Part shown: in pieces, positions 22,401 to 35,600 of the stretch
Layout: each line of letters starts with the position of its first letter
Numbering within the stretch: the first letter of the stretch is position 1
NCBI GenBank assembly: GCA_009760855.2
Contig: WPIO01000005.1
Coordinates: 800,501-864,500, forward strand
DNA from: Cristatella mucedo
Lineage: Eukaryota > Bryozoa > Phylactolaemata > Cristatellidae
Reading direction: 5' to 3'
DNA length: 64,000 bases
Notes under the pieces: generated by a model
Seen by the model: only the letters and a program-made list of their open reading frames with translations
The model's database searches: none
Told to the model about the DNA's origin: nothing
Program-made: the position numbers and the translations under genes

Positions 22401-24191
22401 CAGTGGGTGCTCAGGATAGCCTTCAAAAGAAAAGGTTTCCGTGGTTTTTCACGGCTGCGGGCTAATTTCTATGCTAAATCTCTGATTTGTCCTGCCATTA
22501 TGGACTGGTGAAGGTTTTCAGCAATGAATTTGTAACAAAAAGGAGCAAAGTGAGCAGAACATAAGCAGAACATAAGCAGAACATAACCTATCGCAGACAA
22601 CAAAGAGAAAAGCAAACCACGACGGAAGCCACTGAGTGACACACTGCCGGAACTCAACGGAAACCTCGCAGAAAGCAAACTCTACAACAGGAAGAGACTG
22701 AAGAAGAAGCCCATGAGAATCATTCTGACAAAGCTCAGTGAACGCCTCAGTTATGAAAAGGTCAAAAGCAGAAAAAGACAGAAGGTAAGTTACGAGCACT
22801 TTACGACGCAGGTCACGTGATATGGAGACCTTTGCCCGACGGTAGGCCGGGCTCACCTGATGGTCTGGGCATACCAATAGGTCAGCGGAAACTGCGGACC
22901 GCATTGCAATGGAAAGCTAAAAATTCCCGCAAATTCACTAGCTATAAGCTAGTTAGAAAATAACAGTTACTTCCTAGAGGTCAAAATTGAGTTGCATAGT
23001 TTGCTATGCGTTGATAGCATACAGTCGTGAGAGAATGTTCGATTGATTTTGCCATCAATTGATTGGCAGTAATTGGCCATTTTCAAGAGCCACGAATGAA
23101 AATTAATCAATAGTGTACGAAATTTAGCATGTAAGGGGTCAGTTAGTTATCGATAAGAAATTTCCGAAAAAATAAGAAAAGTCAACCAATATGATCAAGT
23201 AACGATTCCTGTAACACCGAATCGAAATGAGATCAGACAAATCTTATGAAAAGATGATTCGGTGCGGGAGAGAGTGATAAATTACAGCCATTTATGGGAA
23301 CTTTCTATTTTTAGACTCGAAACAAAATATTCTAAAGACTGCTTCGAGAGAATTCCAAACGGTTTGAAATTTAGGGAGGAATGAGCAACAATGGCTAATC
23401 CTCTACCAGTTTAGACTGATCTCGAGGCGCGAAAGAAAACAAACCTGCCGGCGTGACGTCGCTTAGGGTTAGACAGTTTGTCAATTTCAGGATGGTCTCG
23501 GTCAAAGCAAACAGGTCACGATTGACATCAAAAATCAAATCACGCGTTGACACGGGTGATTAGTGCGCATTGGGCGCGAATTCCGTCGGCGCAGTTCAAG
23601 ATTGGCAGCAAGCTAGCTGGTCAGGTAGCCAATGAAGCGTAGCTACGGTCTCTAAAACTGAGGCGCCGGTCTCGTTTCGATCGGCGTCTAAAAGTGGTTT
23701 TTCTGGTGGCATTCATTCAGTACGAATGCTTAGGCTTTCTAAAAGTTTCGAATGACTTTATTTCAGAAGGGCTGAAGAGTCCACTGCAGTGGCTCACTTT
23801 CTGGCGAGCTGGCGTTACAAACGCAGCGTAGCTGCTTCTGCTTTGAGCCGGAACTAGGCTACGATCGCAGCGCTCGTAACGACACCACTCCAAGCCGACG
23901 GGCGACAAACGCCTGGAAGCTCGGAGCATGGGAATAATGGCTGGCGACTTACAGGTGCAGCTACGTGAGTGCTCGCAGGCCGGCCGTAGTGGCCCGTATT
24001 GGCAACAGTGAAGAGGGGCCCCCTACCTTAAGATACTACGTCATACTTATTCATGACGTAGATAAGTCTATTCAACACTGGCGTCCAGTATCGACAACTC
24101 GTCTATGCACCCAGAGTAGCACCGGAATGCCGACCGCCACAAAGCCTCGGGCCAATCTTCCAACTGGTTCAACGTCTGGAGCTCACCCCTG
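19426..24191. other. Unassigned interval
   Basis: No gene is supported. Short frames between 20131 and 20988 on the minus strand look somewhat coding but are frame-broken and match nothing I know; they may be old mobile-element sequence. A 12-base unit AGCAGAACATAA is repeated three times around 22550-22587. The rest shows nothing. Confidence 0.4.
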
Positions 24192-24275
24192 TCTGGCTCG
24201 AAGCCTGGGGCAAAGGTCGTGTCTGGCTCGAAGCCTGGAGCAAAGATCGTGCTGGCTCGAAGTCTGGAGCACAAC
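24192..24275 (+). repeat. Tandem repeat, about 30 bp x 3
   Basis: Three consecutive copies of a unit containing CTGGCTCGAAGCCTGG followed by GCAAAG. Copy 3 is shortened and more diverged. Confidence 0.8.
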
Positions 24276-24554
24276 TGACTACCTCTACATGACTACGGCT
24301 TAGGTGCCACCTAGCCAATGGTTATGATATTACCAGGAGCGAGCCATTATAACTACGAATTATATTCAGCTTTCTTAAAATGGCTAGTCTAGCATGCCAC
24401 CGTTAAAATGCTGTCAGCTTTCAGAAATGGCTTCCATTTCTTGTCGAAAAAGCTAAATGACTTTTTTCGGAACGACTAACGAGGCCAGCCTGACGGCGGT
24501 GCACCACACAAACGCCGGTCGCTGTACAAAGTTAGAATCTATGCGACTCGGCAG

Positions 24555-24690
24555 ACTTATTTATTTAAATAGCGACAGGAGAGCCTAAGCGGCCAGCAGA
24601 CTGCATGCAGTGATAAAAAAGAATCCCTGGCGTCCGAGGTCGCGAACCCAAGATCCAAAACGAGCGAGTGCCTCACTCCTTGGCAAGTGA
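24555..24690 (-). repeat. SINE family 2 copy, degraded
   Basis: Has AATAGCGACAGGAGAGCCTA and GTCGCGAACCCAAGATCC, in the same order as the other family 2 copies in reverse. Confidence 0.5.
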
Positions 24691-26365
24691 AGTTTCATTA
24701 TTTGTCGCGATCCCAGTGGGCCGCCCGGCTTAAAAGAACGTCGCTAAGGCAGTGCACGCGGCACTCCATCAGAGCTCTAGTCACAATCAGTCTCTGAGGG
24801 GGCGGGACGCGGGTCAAAGACGTTGAGGACTCTCTGATTAGGAAATTGCAAGAAAATGAACTTTTGAGGTAGGCTCTGCTATGCTAAGCATCGATGACCT
24901 GCGTGCACTAACCATAAAAGTCGTCAACGGATGCTAACCTTCAACCCTGCCGTCCCTAGTAGCTGAGAAAGCAGAGAGGCTACTGAGCCTGTATTCCCGC
25001 CCCCTCGAAAATCTAGCAGCCTCTCCCGAGCGGTCTCAATTATCCCAGGTAGTGTTCTATCGGGCTTGAGTGATCATACTAGTCCATGGCAAGTTTACTC
25101 CTAGCCGTGCTGGAAGCGACCCTCGACTTTTTTAGCGTGCTCGCTTTGGCGGCGTTTCTCCATTGGTGCCAGCACTTTTAATATGAGGATACGGCGAAGA
25201 CAGCTAGAATGGTGAACCCACTGTGCTCGCTCGTATTCAGTGCTGGATTCCAAAGGGGCCGTCAAATTTTCCAAGGAAAATCGTATTTTACAAGTTTCTA
25301 AGGTGATTATTTGTGGAAATATTTAAAGAAGACTCCCTGGGAATGTCCAAAGGGAGTACAAATGTCTTTTTGGCATGTATAAAGAGGCGGAGACTTGGTG
25401 TGCGACAGCCGCCAAACCCTAGCTTCCCGTCAGCCCCGAGCTTCCCTGCAATGCTTGAGGGCTACGCTGACAGCTAAAATAAACAGCTAAATAAATAAGA
25501 AGAGTAAAGGTACAGATTCGTTTAAAGTGACTCGCGAACGTTTCCGAGCAAAATTTGAAGGACAGTCTTTGACCTTGTGCAGCGCCCCTCAAAGGTCGAG
25601 ATTTAGCACCGGAATTAAAATCCCGGCGACGCCCTCAACGTCAAGTCCGTGAATGACGGGCCAGTGGCCTCAGCCCGAAACGATCGAGCGAGCGGCGCAC
25701 AGGGCCGCCTTTCGCTGTTCCCATTTCACCGTTCCCCTGCTTTTTCGGTAGCCGCAGACGAGCTACCAGCGTGCTCTCGAACGACCCGGATGCGGTGCGG
25801 CTACAGAAAGAGGACGGTCCACGCTGCGACAGGGTCTGAAAAAGGTCAGAGCCACTCGGCACGCCTTCGAGCTTTGTCGGCTTTTCGGCCTTTGGACGGG
25901 GGGGGGGGGCGCATGAAGCAGCACCCTCCTCTTCCTCATGCCATATGCTCTCTGCCTGCACGTGCCTGCCAGAGAGCTGATCTTTTAAGCACAGCTCTAC
26001 ATGCGGCCATATTAACTCGATGTACGAGTAGTAACCTTCATGAGTGACCTGAAGAGCGTTTCACTGAGAAATCTTACGCTGCAGCGCCCTCTGCATTTCG
26101 CGAAAGCAGTGCACAACACTTATGAGCCGACTTAGCTTTACTGGTAGCCTGCCGCATCGCGAGACCGTGTCTTGGAATGCAGCGTGCACCGATCAATCGA
26201 TCGGGGAAGGTGTTGAAAAAATTGGCCACTTTGCTGGCTTGATTTTTTCATGAGTGAATCTATTGAGTGCTTGCAGATAAGCAGTTTTTACACGTAACAT
26301 ATGGAACCACTCGGTTTGGCCCATAGGATTGGCCTGTTTGCCTTTAATGACTGAGGTCAGGGGAA
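24691..26365. other. No supported gene
   Basis: Overlapping frames on both strands at 25641-26047 shadow each other across a GC-richer patch with a G run at about 25900. Neither has recognisable domains or splice context. Confidence 0.4.
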
Positions 26366-26475
26366 TGCTTTTAATGACCGAGGTCATAGGCTCAAGCGCT
26401 GCGGCATATATGAAGCCCGTGAATAGAGATTACGTTCTCTTACGAAGCTATACAAATGAATTATATTATGTATGC
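26366..26475 (+). repeat. SINE family 1 copy, 5' truncated
   Basis: Sense copy: GGTCATAGGCTCAAGC (B box), GCATATATGAAG, CGTGAATAGAGATTACG and TATACAAATGAATTATATT. Confidence 0.7.
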
Positions 26476-26630
26476 ATCATATTATGAATTACATTAGAAA
26501 TTATTTAGCCATAACTGTCTAATAAGCTTAGCCTTAGAAGTGGTTATCATCTTAATCGTTTAATTTATGTTTAGTGTCTAGAGGTCACTATACTAATAGC
26601 AATAATAGCAATAATGTATTTACATAGTGT

Positions 26631-26910
26631 TGTATAACAGTGGCTCTGGGGGCGGCAGCTCTTGTGGGAGTCTCACGTAGACACAGCGGGCTAACGTGAG
26701 CAGGTAAACGAGACTCTCCTTTATTACTCTCAACGCGTACATATTTGAGAGCTCAATCAATCGCAGGAGAGGACACGAAATATAGCATGCATTCTTGGCC
26801 TGACGCTTTGCTGCATCAGGGGCCTAGCTATTAGTCACAAGTGAGGCATGTACATTAGTGTAAGAGCTCTTCGCTAATTACAACACCAGAAGCCGCAGGC
26901 TCACACAACA
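26631..26910 (-). mobile_element. Solo LTR inserted in LINE-A
   Basis: A 280 bp block starts TGTATAACAG and ends CACACAACA. It interrupts the LINE-A tail exactly, with ATAGTGT on both sides (26624-26630 and 26911-26917). The uninterrupted tail would read CATAGTGTCCTCGG, as elsewhere. On the minus strand it reads TGTTGTG...ATACA with an AATAAAGGAG polyadenylation-type signal, as LTRs do. It differs from the LTRs at 5354 and 7014. Confidence 0.75.
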
Positions 26911-28439
26911 ATAGTGTCCTCGGAGAACTTAATCTCTTTATGGGTACTTGATATATATAGGAATCCTAACCGTCCGGTTAGTAGTAACATGCACGGTATT
27001 AACATGCATAAGATGGTTAGTGGTAACATGCAAAGTATTAGCTCGAAGAGAGAGGCACACAAAGGATATCGCAAAAGGACCCAGTAAATTCTATGATAAC
27101 ACGGTGCGTCTTTAGTTTCTTTGTAAATGTTGTCAAGCCTCGGGATGTCGTATCGTCAGCCGGGATTAAGTGACAGGCTTTAGGAGAGCACCAACTAAAG
27201 GTGCAGCCTTCAAATGATTTAAGCCTATTTGGAGGTATGGCTGAATGATTGGATTCAAAAGAGCGGGCGGTACGATGCCTGGCCTGGTTGGGAAGTTGCT
27301 TGCATGATAAGGCTAGAGTAAGAGAATAAAGAGATCTTAAGTGAGTGATTAAAAATGTAAGTCAATATGCTGCTTGATTGGGAGCCAGTGCAGGTCAGTA
27401 AGAAGTCATTTGACGTGGCAACTGCCACGATCGCTTCAGACAAACCAAGCTGCCGAGTCTGGCACCAACTGTAAGCGCTCGATTACATGGACTGGTAGAG
27501 CTGCAAGCACTGACTTACAAGTCGAGAAGGGAAGTCACAAGTGCTGAAGCAACTTGCATCTGGTATTTGTTTCTATGCATGTCGATTTTTTTAAATGTTA
27601 CGTAACTGAAAGTAATCATACTAGAATGTGAAGTTCATACGATCTACTAATGAAAGATTTATTTGAATAGAACACCTAGATTTTGTGCCGATTCTACAGG
27701 AGATATGCTGGCAGAGCCAATTTTGAGCGCTAAGCTTTCCAGTTTCCACGTCGTAACAAATTTGCCGAAACTAGTGTGTTGGATTTTTAATCGTTCAAAT
27801 TGAGAAGGTTTGCTGCCATCCAAATGAGGATGGCAGCAATAGATGCAGCAACTTAGTTAGGAAAGTTTGAAGCTCTGGAGGGCTGGGAGAGATAAAAGCG
27901 TAAGCACTACTGTCGGTCATCGGTGTAGACTTTAAAGCCTGCATTTTGCTTAGTGATTACTTACATCGGCTAGAGTGAGAATAAAAATTGTAAAAGAAGC
28001 AGGCCATTCATATTGCCCTAAGGAGGTACCCGTATGTATTTTAGTGATTTCTAGCGTGACCTTTGTCCATGTACATCAATATTCTTGAGTCTCTCACTGA
28101 GATAGGAACTAAGTCGTTGCTGCAAAATTCTAGTTAGCTCGGGTTGGATGAGAAACACTCGAGAAGGACTTGGTGAACTGCAGTATTAAACCCAGCCGAA
28201 CGATAAATCAAAACAAGCAGAGACTTACTCAAGCTGCATTGCTGCGAAGGTCGTTCGCTATACTCCCAAAGCAGTGCTACTTCTGTGGAGTGATTACCTC
28301 TAAATAAAACTTGACTGAAACTTGTTTGTTAGGTTTGAAGTTTTATTTTAAGAGCTCCGTTAGTCCGCCGCAACTCATTCCAGTGTCTTTTATAAGTACG
28401 GCAGTTGGGAGACTGGCGGAAGTTGCCTAAACTTTAAAT

Positions 28440-28600
28440 GAATAAATCATAGCTGATTAAACAGCCTCTTTTTGTATAGCGACAGAAGAGCCTTTATGGC
28501 TATCACCACAGCTTGCATTGGCGATAAAGAATCGCCCACTGCAGGAATCGAACTCATGACCTCGGGACCGAGGTCGTGTAAGCTTTTTTGGTCTACTGCT
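28440..28600 (-). repeat. SINE family 2 copy inside LINE-A
   Basis: Reads GCTGATTAAACAGCCTC, TGTATAGCGACAGAAGAGCC, CGCCCACTGCAGGAATCG and GACCTCGGGACCGAGGTCGT. It is the reverse of the 61267 copy and interrupts LINE-A reverse transcriptase sequence. Confidence 0.75.
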
Positions 28601-29330
28601 GCTCTCTTAGATATCGGCCTAAATACAGCATTTTTGAAAATAGCAAGGACGAGAACTGAGGCTAGCAACACATTTATAGTGCTTGTTATGCACAACAGCA
28701 GAAGATCTGTGCATTGCAGAAGTAGGACAGTGGGAATAGGCTCTAGAGGGCTAGCAGTCTTCTTTGACGAGAGATAAATTTCAGAAGAGGTTACTCCTTG
28801 TAGGCCTGAATGCAGACATTCAGGTGCTGCAAGAATTTGATGGAGAGGAGCCCTGTGGGGGATATTAAAGAGGGAAATGGTTCAAATTGAGGTGCTGTTA
28901 CCTTAGGGATGAACTCTCTGATCTTTCCAGTCTTGCTGACAGAAAAGCTACAGAAATGATATGCTATATATCCACCAGGAAGATCAGGTAAATTTGACAT
29001 GGTTTTTATTGATGCTAAACTTGGCTTTTGCTTGCTAGATTGGTATAATGTACCATTGTCCTTGTATGCTTTCTTAAGCTTGTGCTTGATAGACGTAGCT
29101 AGTTTAGTGTCTGAGATGAACCGTAAGCTACCTGGCTGATGGCCCTGTGTGCGCTTAGTCAGATTGGAAAAATCTTCAATAGCATCGGCTAATGTCATGT
29201 TGTCACATTCTGCCAGTGAGGACTGATAGGAAGGGGAATTGAGCAGCAGGAAGTGAGAAAATATTTTCGTACGAACAGAATTGACGTCAGATTTATTAAG
29301 GTTTCGCTAGTCATCGTCTCTTAAGTGTTG

Positions 29331-32202
29331 GATTTTCGAGAGCTCTGTCGTGAATCGTATGACTTGAATATGTGTTGGTTTTTCTGTTTACCGTAACTTC
29401 TGATAACAGCAGAAATCATATCAAACAGGCTGTAGCTCAACAACTTCTGTCACACAAATTTATTGTACGACTGACACTTTATTGATTTTATTATCGTTAT
29501 TCTCACTACACACAAGGTTACTTAGTGCTTCCAGCAGCATTAATTGAAAGAATAAAGGATAGGTCTACGCAGTTTAAAAATAGAGCTCTGAGAAAAGCGA
29601 TTGCTTATGTGCTGCCGACGCGGTACAGAAGACGATAGGAAAGTGATCAGGTGGAATTCTGCCAGAAGGAAACTAAACTGTTTAATCTCCCTGAACAATG
29701 AAGTGCTCACTCTAGTATGCTCTGTCATACCTACATTTAGCTAACATTCTGTGTCACGCGAGAGGCACCTCCAAGATTGGCCCGGTATGCAAAGGTCTCG
29801 AAATGAACAGAAATGAGACAAAAGCCTATTTAATTCGCAGCGCCATTCACAGGCATGCATCTTTCTAAAATATAGTTTAGTTTTCACGTAGTTGAGTCCT
29901 GCGTAAAGCGTTGAAAGTTGTCGCAGCCGCACAAACTGCAAGCCTCGGTTTGCTTGAAGAAACTCCAGCTGACTTCGATTGGACGAATGAAAGGGCTTGC
30001 ACTTGAATTCAAACGAAAGCAATATGGCCAAATTGTACGCACGCACTGCCAAGTCTGTGCGCCTGCTCTCAGCTATATTTCCACATCAGCTCATATCGCG
30101 CTCAATAATATAACATAATATAATTTAAATATAGGGTAAACAGTTTCAGTCTAGAAAAGTAGCTGTAATCGGGATGTCCTCAATCAACTTCGCTTTTGTT
30201 CTTCTTTGATGACTCCGTCGTTGCACTGCCTAAGCTTGGCCCGTCATTGCACGGATACCTTGAAACTGACGTACGCAGGACAATGACCTCACTGTAACGT
30301 CTTTAACGAAGAGCGCTGTTCTCATGCATGTCATCTTCATGAATTGGAGGATGTCTCCTCGAAATATAGGCTCGTGGCCAACGGGGTCCAAAAGAAGTCC
30401 CTTCTCGTCTTGAAGGCGTAGACACCACTGCAAAAAAACGGTAGTGGCCAACATGATACGCGCCTCTTAGATCCGTATCGCTGGGATTCAATGAGACATC
30501 TGCACGGAAAATGAGCTTCTTCTGATGATAATTAAGTAGCTCAGAAATATTCGTTGCACCATCAACGAACCATCACAGTCATGCATAGCTGCAATTGCTT
30601 AGCCTTAAGTTCTAAAAGTCATCTCCGTCGTCACAGCACAAAGTACTAGGGCAGTGTAGCCCGCCGGAGCAGTATGGCAGCAGCAGCCGCCGCCGCCGCT
30701 AGGACTCTCACAGGCGGCCTCGCGCCTACCTCGCTGTGGTTGAATGTCGTTTCCTGACGAACTGGTCGATCTAGATGAAAAGGACGACGGAAACCGCAAC
30801 CGGTAGGTTCTTGGCATCGATAATGCGTTCGTTCTGATGGTTGAAAGAGACTCAGATCTGGCTCGATGAAGTAGCCTGCAGTAGAAATACGAAAGGTCTA
30901 TCGAATTATTTCAGTGCCATGAACAAGTCTTCAACGTGCCATAATCATTTTAACTCGTACGCTGAATTTGCCTGCACGGTTTCCGGGTTGAAAGGAAGGA
31001 AATATTTAGCGTCAAATTCCCAGCCTCGGATTTCTGTGACTGTGCAGACCGCTGCGCTTACAATTTCTTGCTTATTATTTGCATTGAATTCACAAAGACA
31101 AAGCAACATGCTTGGAATGTTCGGTGTTCTCATATTAAGAACTCCCTGCGCCATTCCAGATAGAGCAAGGGATATTGAAATCATTAACGCTTTTAAAAAA
31201 AACCTTCATTATTTGCTCTGTAACAGAATGATGCTATTGTTGCTCGTAGTTTCACAGAACACCACAAAGGTTTCATTAAGCGCGGCTTAGTTGACAACGG
31301 AGTCATAATTAAGTTTGCAGTTCTACAATTAGGTGTTCTTTTTCGATACTATCTCTCTACATAGGTTTTACCTTCTTGCATGCATTCGTCTGTAGTTTGC
31401 GTTAATGCTTGATCACAAGTAAGTCTCTCGCATTGTCGAAGCCTCAGCAGGCTAATACATTAGTCATAAATCGTGCTAGCTTGTATGGGAATCTGGTGCC
31501 GATCATGCAGAGTGATGGGCATGTGATTAAAGCTAGTAAATTTCAGAACCGTATGAACATATTTCTTCTCACCTTGCAAAGTGACTACCTCTCACTCGTG
31601 CCGCCTACTCCTTAGATGAGTACACAGGTGCTCAATTTGGCTTTCATGCTAGTTTCCTGCAGAAAAATGAGATACCCAGTCTTTCCCCGATTATAGAAAT
31701 ACTTAATCTTTTTCGGGACTATTCTTGGAAAAATATTGTTCACCGGCCACCAGTCATAATAATTACGTTAAAATCTGAGTCACCAAATGATGAAAACTAA
31801 TACTCAATGCTAAAGTGCAAATGTGTATAATGAAATATACATTCACTATTTCCATGGGCAATAAGAATAAGTGGCGATAAATTCACTCGGATTGTTTACA
31901 CCCAACTTCTAAAAATGCTATTGTTTCAAAATTTTAAGGCATGGCCTTGTAAGGGCTATTTTTTACGTGCAGTGTTTCTCTTCTATTTAGAGATTCATTT
32001 GCCGTCTTTTTGCAAATGCACTTAAAATAAAAACAAATGTCATATAAAGTCCGTTTGGGCGGGACTTACTTGCGGCAACAAATCCGAGCAATAAGAAACC
32101 AAGATAGCTTCAAATAATATCTTACTGATTCTTCTTTTTAAGGATTTCCTCGGAGGCAAAAACTATCAACTGACACAGCCATTATTAATCCTAGATTATA
32201 AA
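29331..32202. other. No supported gene
   Basis: Unassigned sequence between a LINE and the mucin-like gene end. Frames at 29540-30052 and 30841-31290 have no recognisable domain or splice context. Confidence 0.4.
30605..30817 (-). CDS. Doubtful first-exon candidate
   Basis: An ATG frame reads MPRTYRLRFPSSFSSRSTSS and continues through a Gly/Cys stretch coded by a CCG-type triplet run. A donor-like GCCT|GTGAGA lies about 35 codons in. It is rich in Ser and Arg, and no family is recognised. Listed only because it sits downstream of a gene on the same strand in a small GC-rich patch. Confidence 0.15.
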   Translation of the reverse strand: MPRTYRLRFPSSFSSRSTSSSGNDIQPQRGRREAACESPSGGGGCCCHTAPAGYTALVLCAVTTEMTFRT

Positions 32203-32208
32203 TTTATT
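32203..32208 (-). terminator. Polyadenylation signal of the mucin-like gene
   Basis: AATAAA on the minus strand, about 170 bases after the stop codon at 32375. Confidence 0.6.
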
Positions 32209-32374
32209 TTTTCTCTTAATAGAGACTCGTGAGAATGATAAAAATTGGTACAGTAAACAGCATTTGCTAACTAATTACGAGATACCAGAGGGAAACGGGA
32301 TTTTCTCTGGCACCTTCAGTGGTACTAAATACAGTCGGAATTTTTTTGCTCACGGAAGACGCTTTCTCCCATAC

Positions 32375-32625
32375 TCACGCTGTGCCGCTTCTTCTCCGTA
32401 CGACGATGACGATACAGCACGACAATCCGGCAATAGCTGCAATAGCAGCCAGAACTCCGACAGTGATCCAGACGGGTAGCAGGTCTGCCACACTGACTTC
32501 GTCACTTTTCCCTGGCTTCCCGTCGCTTGAGCTCGTTTCTATTGCAGCAGCAGGCTTGCATATCGGGACTCCCAAGATATCAAAGCACTGATTTGTTTGG
32601 CAGGCATTCTGGGTGCGACAGGTGA
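32375..32625 (-). CDS. Mucin-like gene, exon 15: Cys-rich segment, TM helix, stop
   Basis: The acceptor TACTGTTTTACAG is followed by TCRTQNACQTNQCFDILG. An acidic/Ser linker, the helix VWITVGVLAAIAAIAG and continuation LSCCIVIVV, the basic stop-transfer RRR and a UGA follow. Entry phase 1 matches exon 14 and creates a Val codon (KIP-V-TCRT). Confidence 0.9.
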
Positions 32626-35600
32626 CTGTAAAACAGTAGGATAGGTCATTTGATAAATCACTTTAGAGAAGTCTTCATAATTTTGTGATTATCAAAGTAT
32701 ACATGTGACACAGGCATGTGTTTATTTTATAATAATAATAATACATTCTCAGTGAACCCACTCTCTTTCTACGAGCTTTATATTTCCTGTAAAGGAAGCA
32801 CTATCGAATGGTCAGTGGGAGCATGCTCTATAAACAACAAGACTCACATGGTTAGGGATGACATGCACAGGGTCAGCATGCAAGTATGGTTAGTGGCAGC
32901 ATGAACAGTGTCAGCACGCAAAAGCACATAAAGAACGAATCACAGGGACCCACTAAATGCTGTGATAAATTGGTCAAGTGCACGAACCTCAGATAAAGTT
33001 TCACTTAATGCTTGCTAGCATTCAGTTATTGCGGCGTAGCTCTTTTTATGAGATCTTTGGATTCTAGCTGAAATTGATATACTTTAAAAAAAAATTACAA
33101 AATTTTTAAAGACTGGCTAAGATTAACATGCCTGGGGTAAATTATTAGCCGGCCAAGAATTTTCCGTCTGAGTTTGCTTCGACATACGGCGAACATGGGA
33201 CACGGTGACACGGCGAATTATGCCTCTATTGGACAAGCAATGTCAAGTGGAATAAAGGCAAACATGACGAAAAAGACGAAGAATCATTTGACCGTCGGTC
33301 AACATTCGTGCTTACCTGGAATTTTAGTTAGGTTCGGCCAAGTGTATGTTGGCCACGAAATGTTGAAGACCATTTGGTTCTGAAGCACGCTGGGATGAAC
33401 TGTATTTGCTGTTATAAGAATGCTCCGCTGATGTAGTATCTTCGCTATATCCAAAGGCTGCTCGGCGTTATCACATGAGAGTCTGTAGGTCGCTTCGAGT
33501 ACGGGAGACGAGGCCACTAACGGCGCATTTGTGCTAGGTTTTAGCGCTAGTATCTTTATATCAATCACACCAGCTATCGAAGTCCACGAGAAAATAAGCT
33601 ACGATACAAAAAAAAGACTGGTTAATTAATTGCAGCATCGGTGAAAGGGTCCATAAAGCTTGAAATAAAAGGATCACTCGCGGATCAATCATTTACGGCT
33701 ACGGGCCTGGAAAATGGAAACCAACTCAAACTAAACATGTTGATGAAAACTGCAAATAGTATCAATGAAACTGCTGTAAGGACGAAAATTCAAGATCGAG
33801 GAAATGCACAATAGCAACGATTCAGGTAAAGCGTCTCTTAGTCTAACCATCTTAGCAGCAAGTATTTAGAAAATACATTAACATAATTGCTCTTCCTGAT
33901 GAGCATGGCCGGTGCTCTCCCCTAATGCGCCAGCTTGGGCTAGGGACAGTAAACCTATGCGACGGTAATTGTTACGGCAGCCTGTAGAACAAATTGCGAA
34001 GCTCTTGCATGGAAAAACTGCTAAGACTAATGATAAATGTAGTAAAAAAATAAACACTTAGCACAATAATATAGCGTGATGAACCTTCAACCGTCGCTTG
34101 CAGGATTTCAAGTATTGTGAACAATACAATCCTAAACCGGCTTACGGCTGTAAACACTGCATTGATGCATGCGCAGGCGGCTGATGGGTGCTGGCAAAGC
34201 TCGGGCATTTGTAGCGGTAGGTTACCGTCTGACGCAGTTACACCCTTGCCATAGTTGTCCTTATGGAACGGCCGTGTACGATCAGCACAAATCCACCCCG
34301 TAATGTCCCAAAACCACAATTCGTTGGACTAATCGATCAAAAACCACTAACAGGTGGCCGAAGAGAGACGATATTTTCCTGCAGAGCAGAAAATGCCTTA
34401 TTACATCACGTCTTTCTGTTTGAAAACCCAGCCTGGACGACGTGTGCAGGACAGACTTTGCACTTCACGTCTCCGGTGCTCTGATGGGGCTAGTAAGAGC
34501 ACAACCGAGACGGAAGAGTAATTGCATTTATTTTCTCTTCGATTTCGGCTTTTTTTAAATCGATTGCCCCAGACAAATTTAGTTAGGAATCATTTTTGCG
34601 AATGATAATGGATATGCAGGCTAGCTGATTCTATGCTTATGACAAGAAGATGTTGGTGAATTTCAGGCAAGCCTCTTGTACTTCTCTGTGCATCTAGTCT
34701 TCACAATAAATTATAACTGCAGTTGCCGGTGCATTTTGGTACACCAGGCGACTAGGCCAAGCTATACTTGAACTCCAATTAGAACCAAATACTCACAGCA
34801 TTTGTGATCGCTTTGTGAACATCGCCGCCGGCAGTGACGTCAGTATCCCGAAGTAGCTGCGGCCACTGGAAACTTATGGTTTCAAAGACAGTCACGTAGA
34901 GAACTAAAAACGACGGCCTCGTCTCACCGCAATATGCAATAGCCACCAGTTACTTACAATGCTTATACAGCCGTTAGACCTTGGCAGGCATTCAGAAAGA
35001 CAACCCATGATGAACTGAAATCTCTACGACCAATTATTTTTTCGTCCAGATAGCAAAACAGGTTTGCCATTGCCCAAATAGGTATATTTTTATGAAGCCC
35101 CATTTCTCAGCTTCTCTGCAAAAACTTCTGCTCCCTATCTTTTAAGTCGCCTTGTATTCACATCCCTAATATGTGTATAGAGCAGACGAAAACTTTTGAA
35201 TTTCTCGCTAATTCTTCTGTCTCCTTCGCACGTCTTAGCTAGCACTAGAAGAGCATACATTTCAATATAGTTTAGATGAAAATGTATTGTATTCTCTTGG
35301 TAAACCCGGGATTTTTGGTATAGAGATTTTCTATCATTCACCGAATCCTTCCTAGCTTGACGAACCTTTGGTTTCATCTCTGAATTCGTGCGAGGAGAAT
35401 CACGGTTCAATCAAGATCTGATCGTAATGAGAACATAGCACTAACTAGATCTATTTTGTTCACACACGAGTGCTAACAGATAATCCCAATGAGTTTGTTT
35501 TTTAAACTTTGAAGTATTGGGGAACCGGTGTAGCAAAACATTCAGTGGTCTGAATTGACAAAATATGACATCTAAGAGGTTCAAAATCAACTTCTCCAAC

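Larger units (their letters stand above)
26590..29330 (-). mobile_element. LINE-A, longest copy, with two insertions
   Basis: The most complete LINE-A copy, antisense. From low to high coordinate it has the 3' UTR, the RT C-terminal region (LLTCTGSQSSSI near 27390), RT sequence to about 28780, and the region before RT at 28791-29200 (KTGKIREFIPKVTAPQFEP). Two later insertions split it: a solo LTR at 26631-26910 and a SINE family 2 copy at 28440-28600. All frames are broken. The endonuclease end is missing or unrecognisable beyond 29330. Confidence 0.8.

Noticed and set aside
25641..26047. Overlapping 106- and 132-codon frames on opposite strands
   Set aside because: Mutual shadows in a GC-richer patch with a G run; no domain or splice signal.
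26631..26910. DNA transposon instead of solo LTR
   Set aside because: The ends (TGTATAACAG and, reversed, TGTTGTGTGA) are too unlike for terminal inverted repeats, and an AATAAA sits where an LTR would have it.
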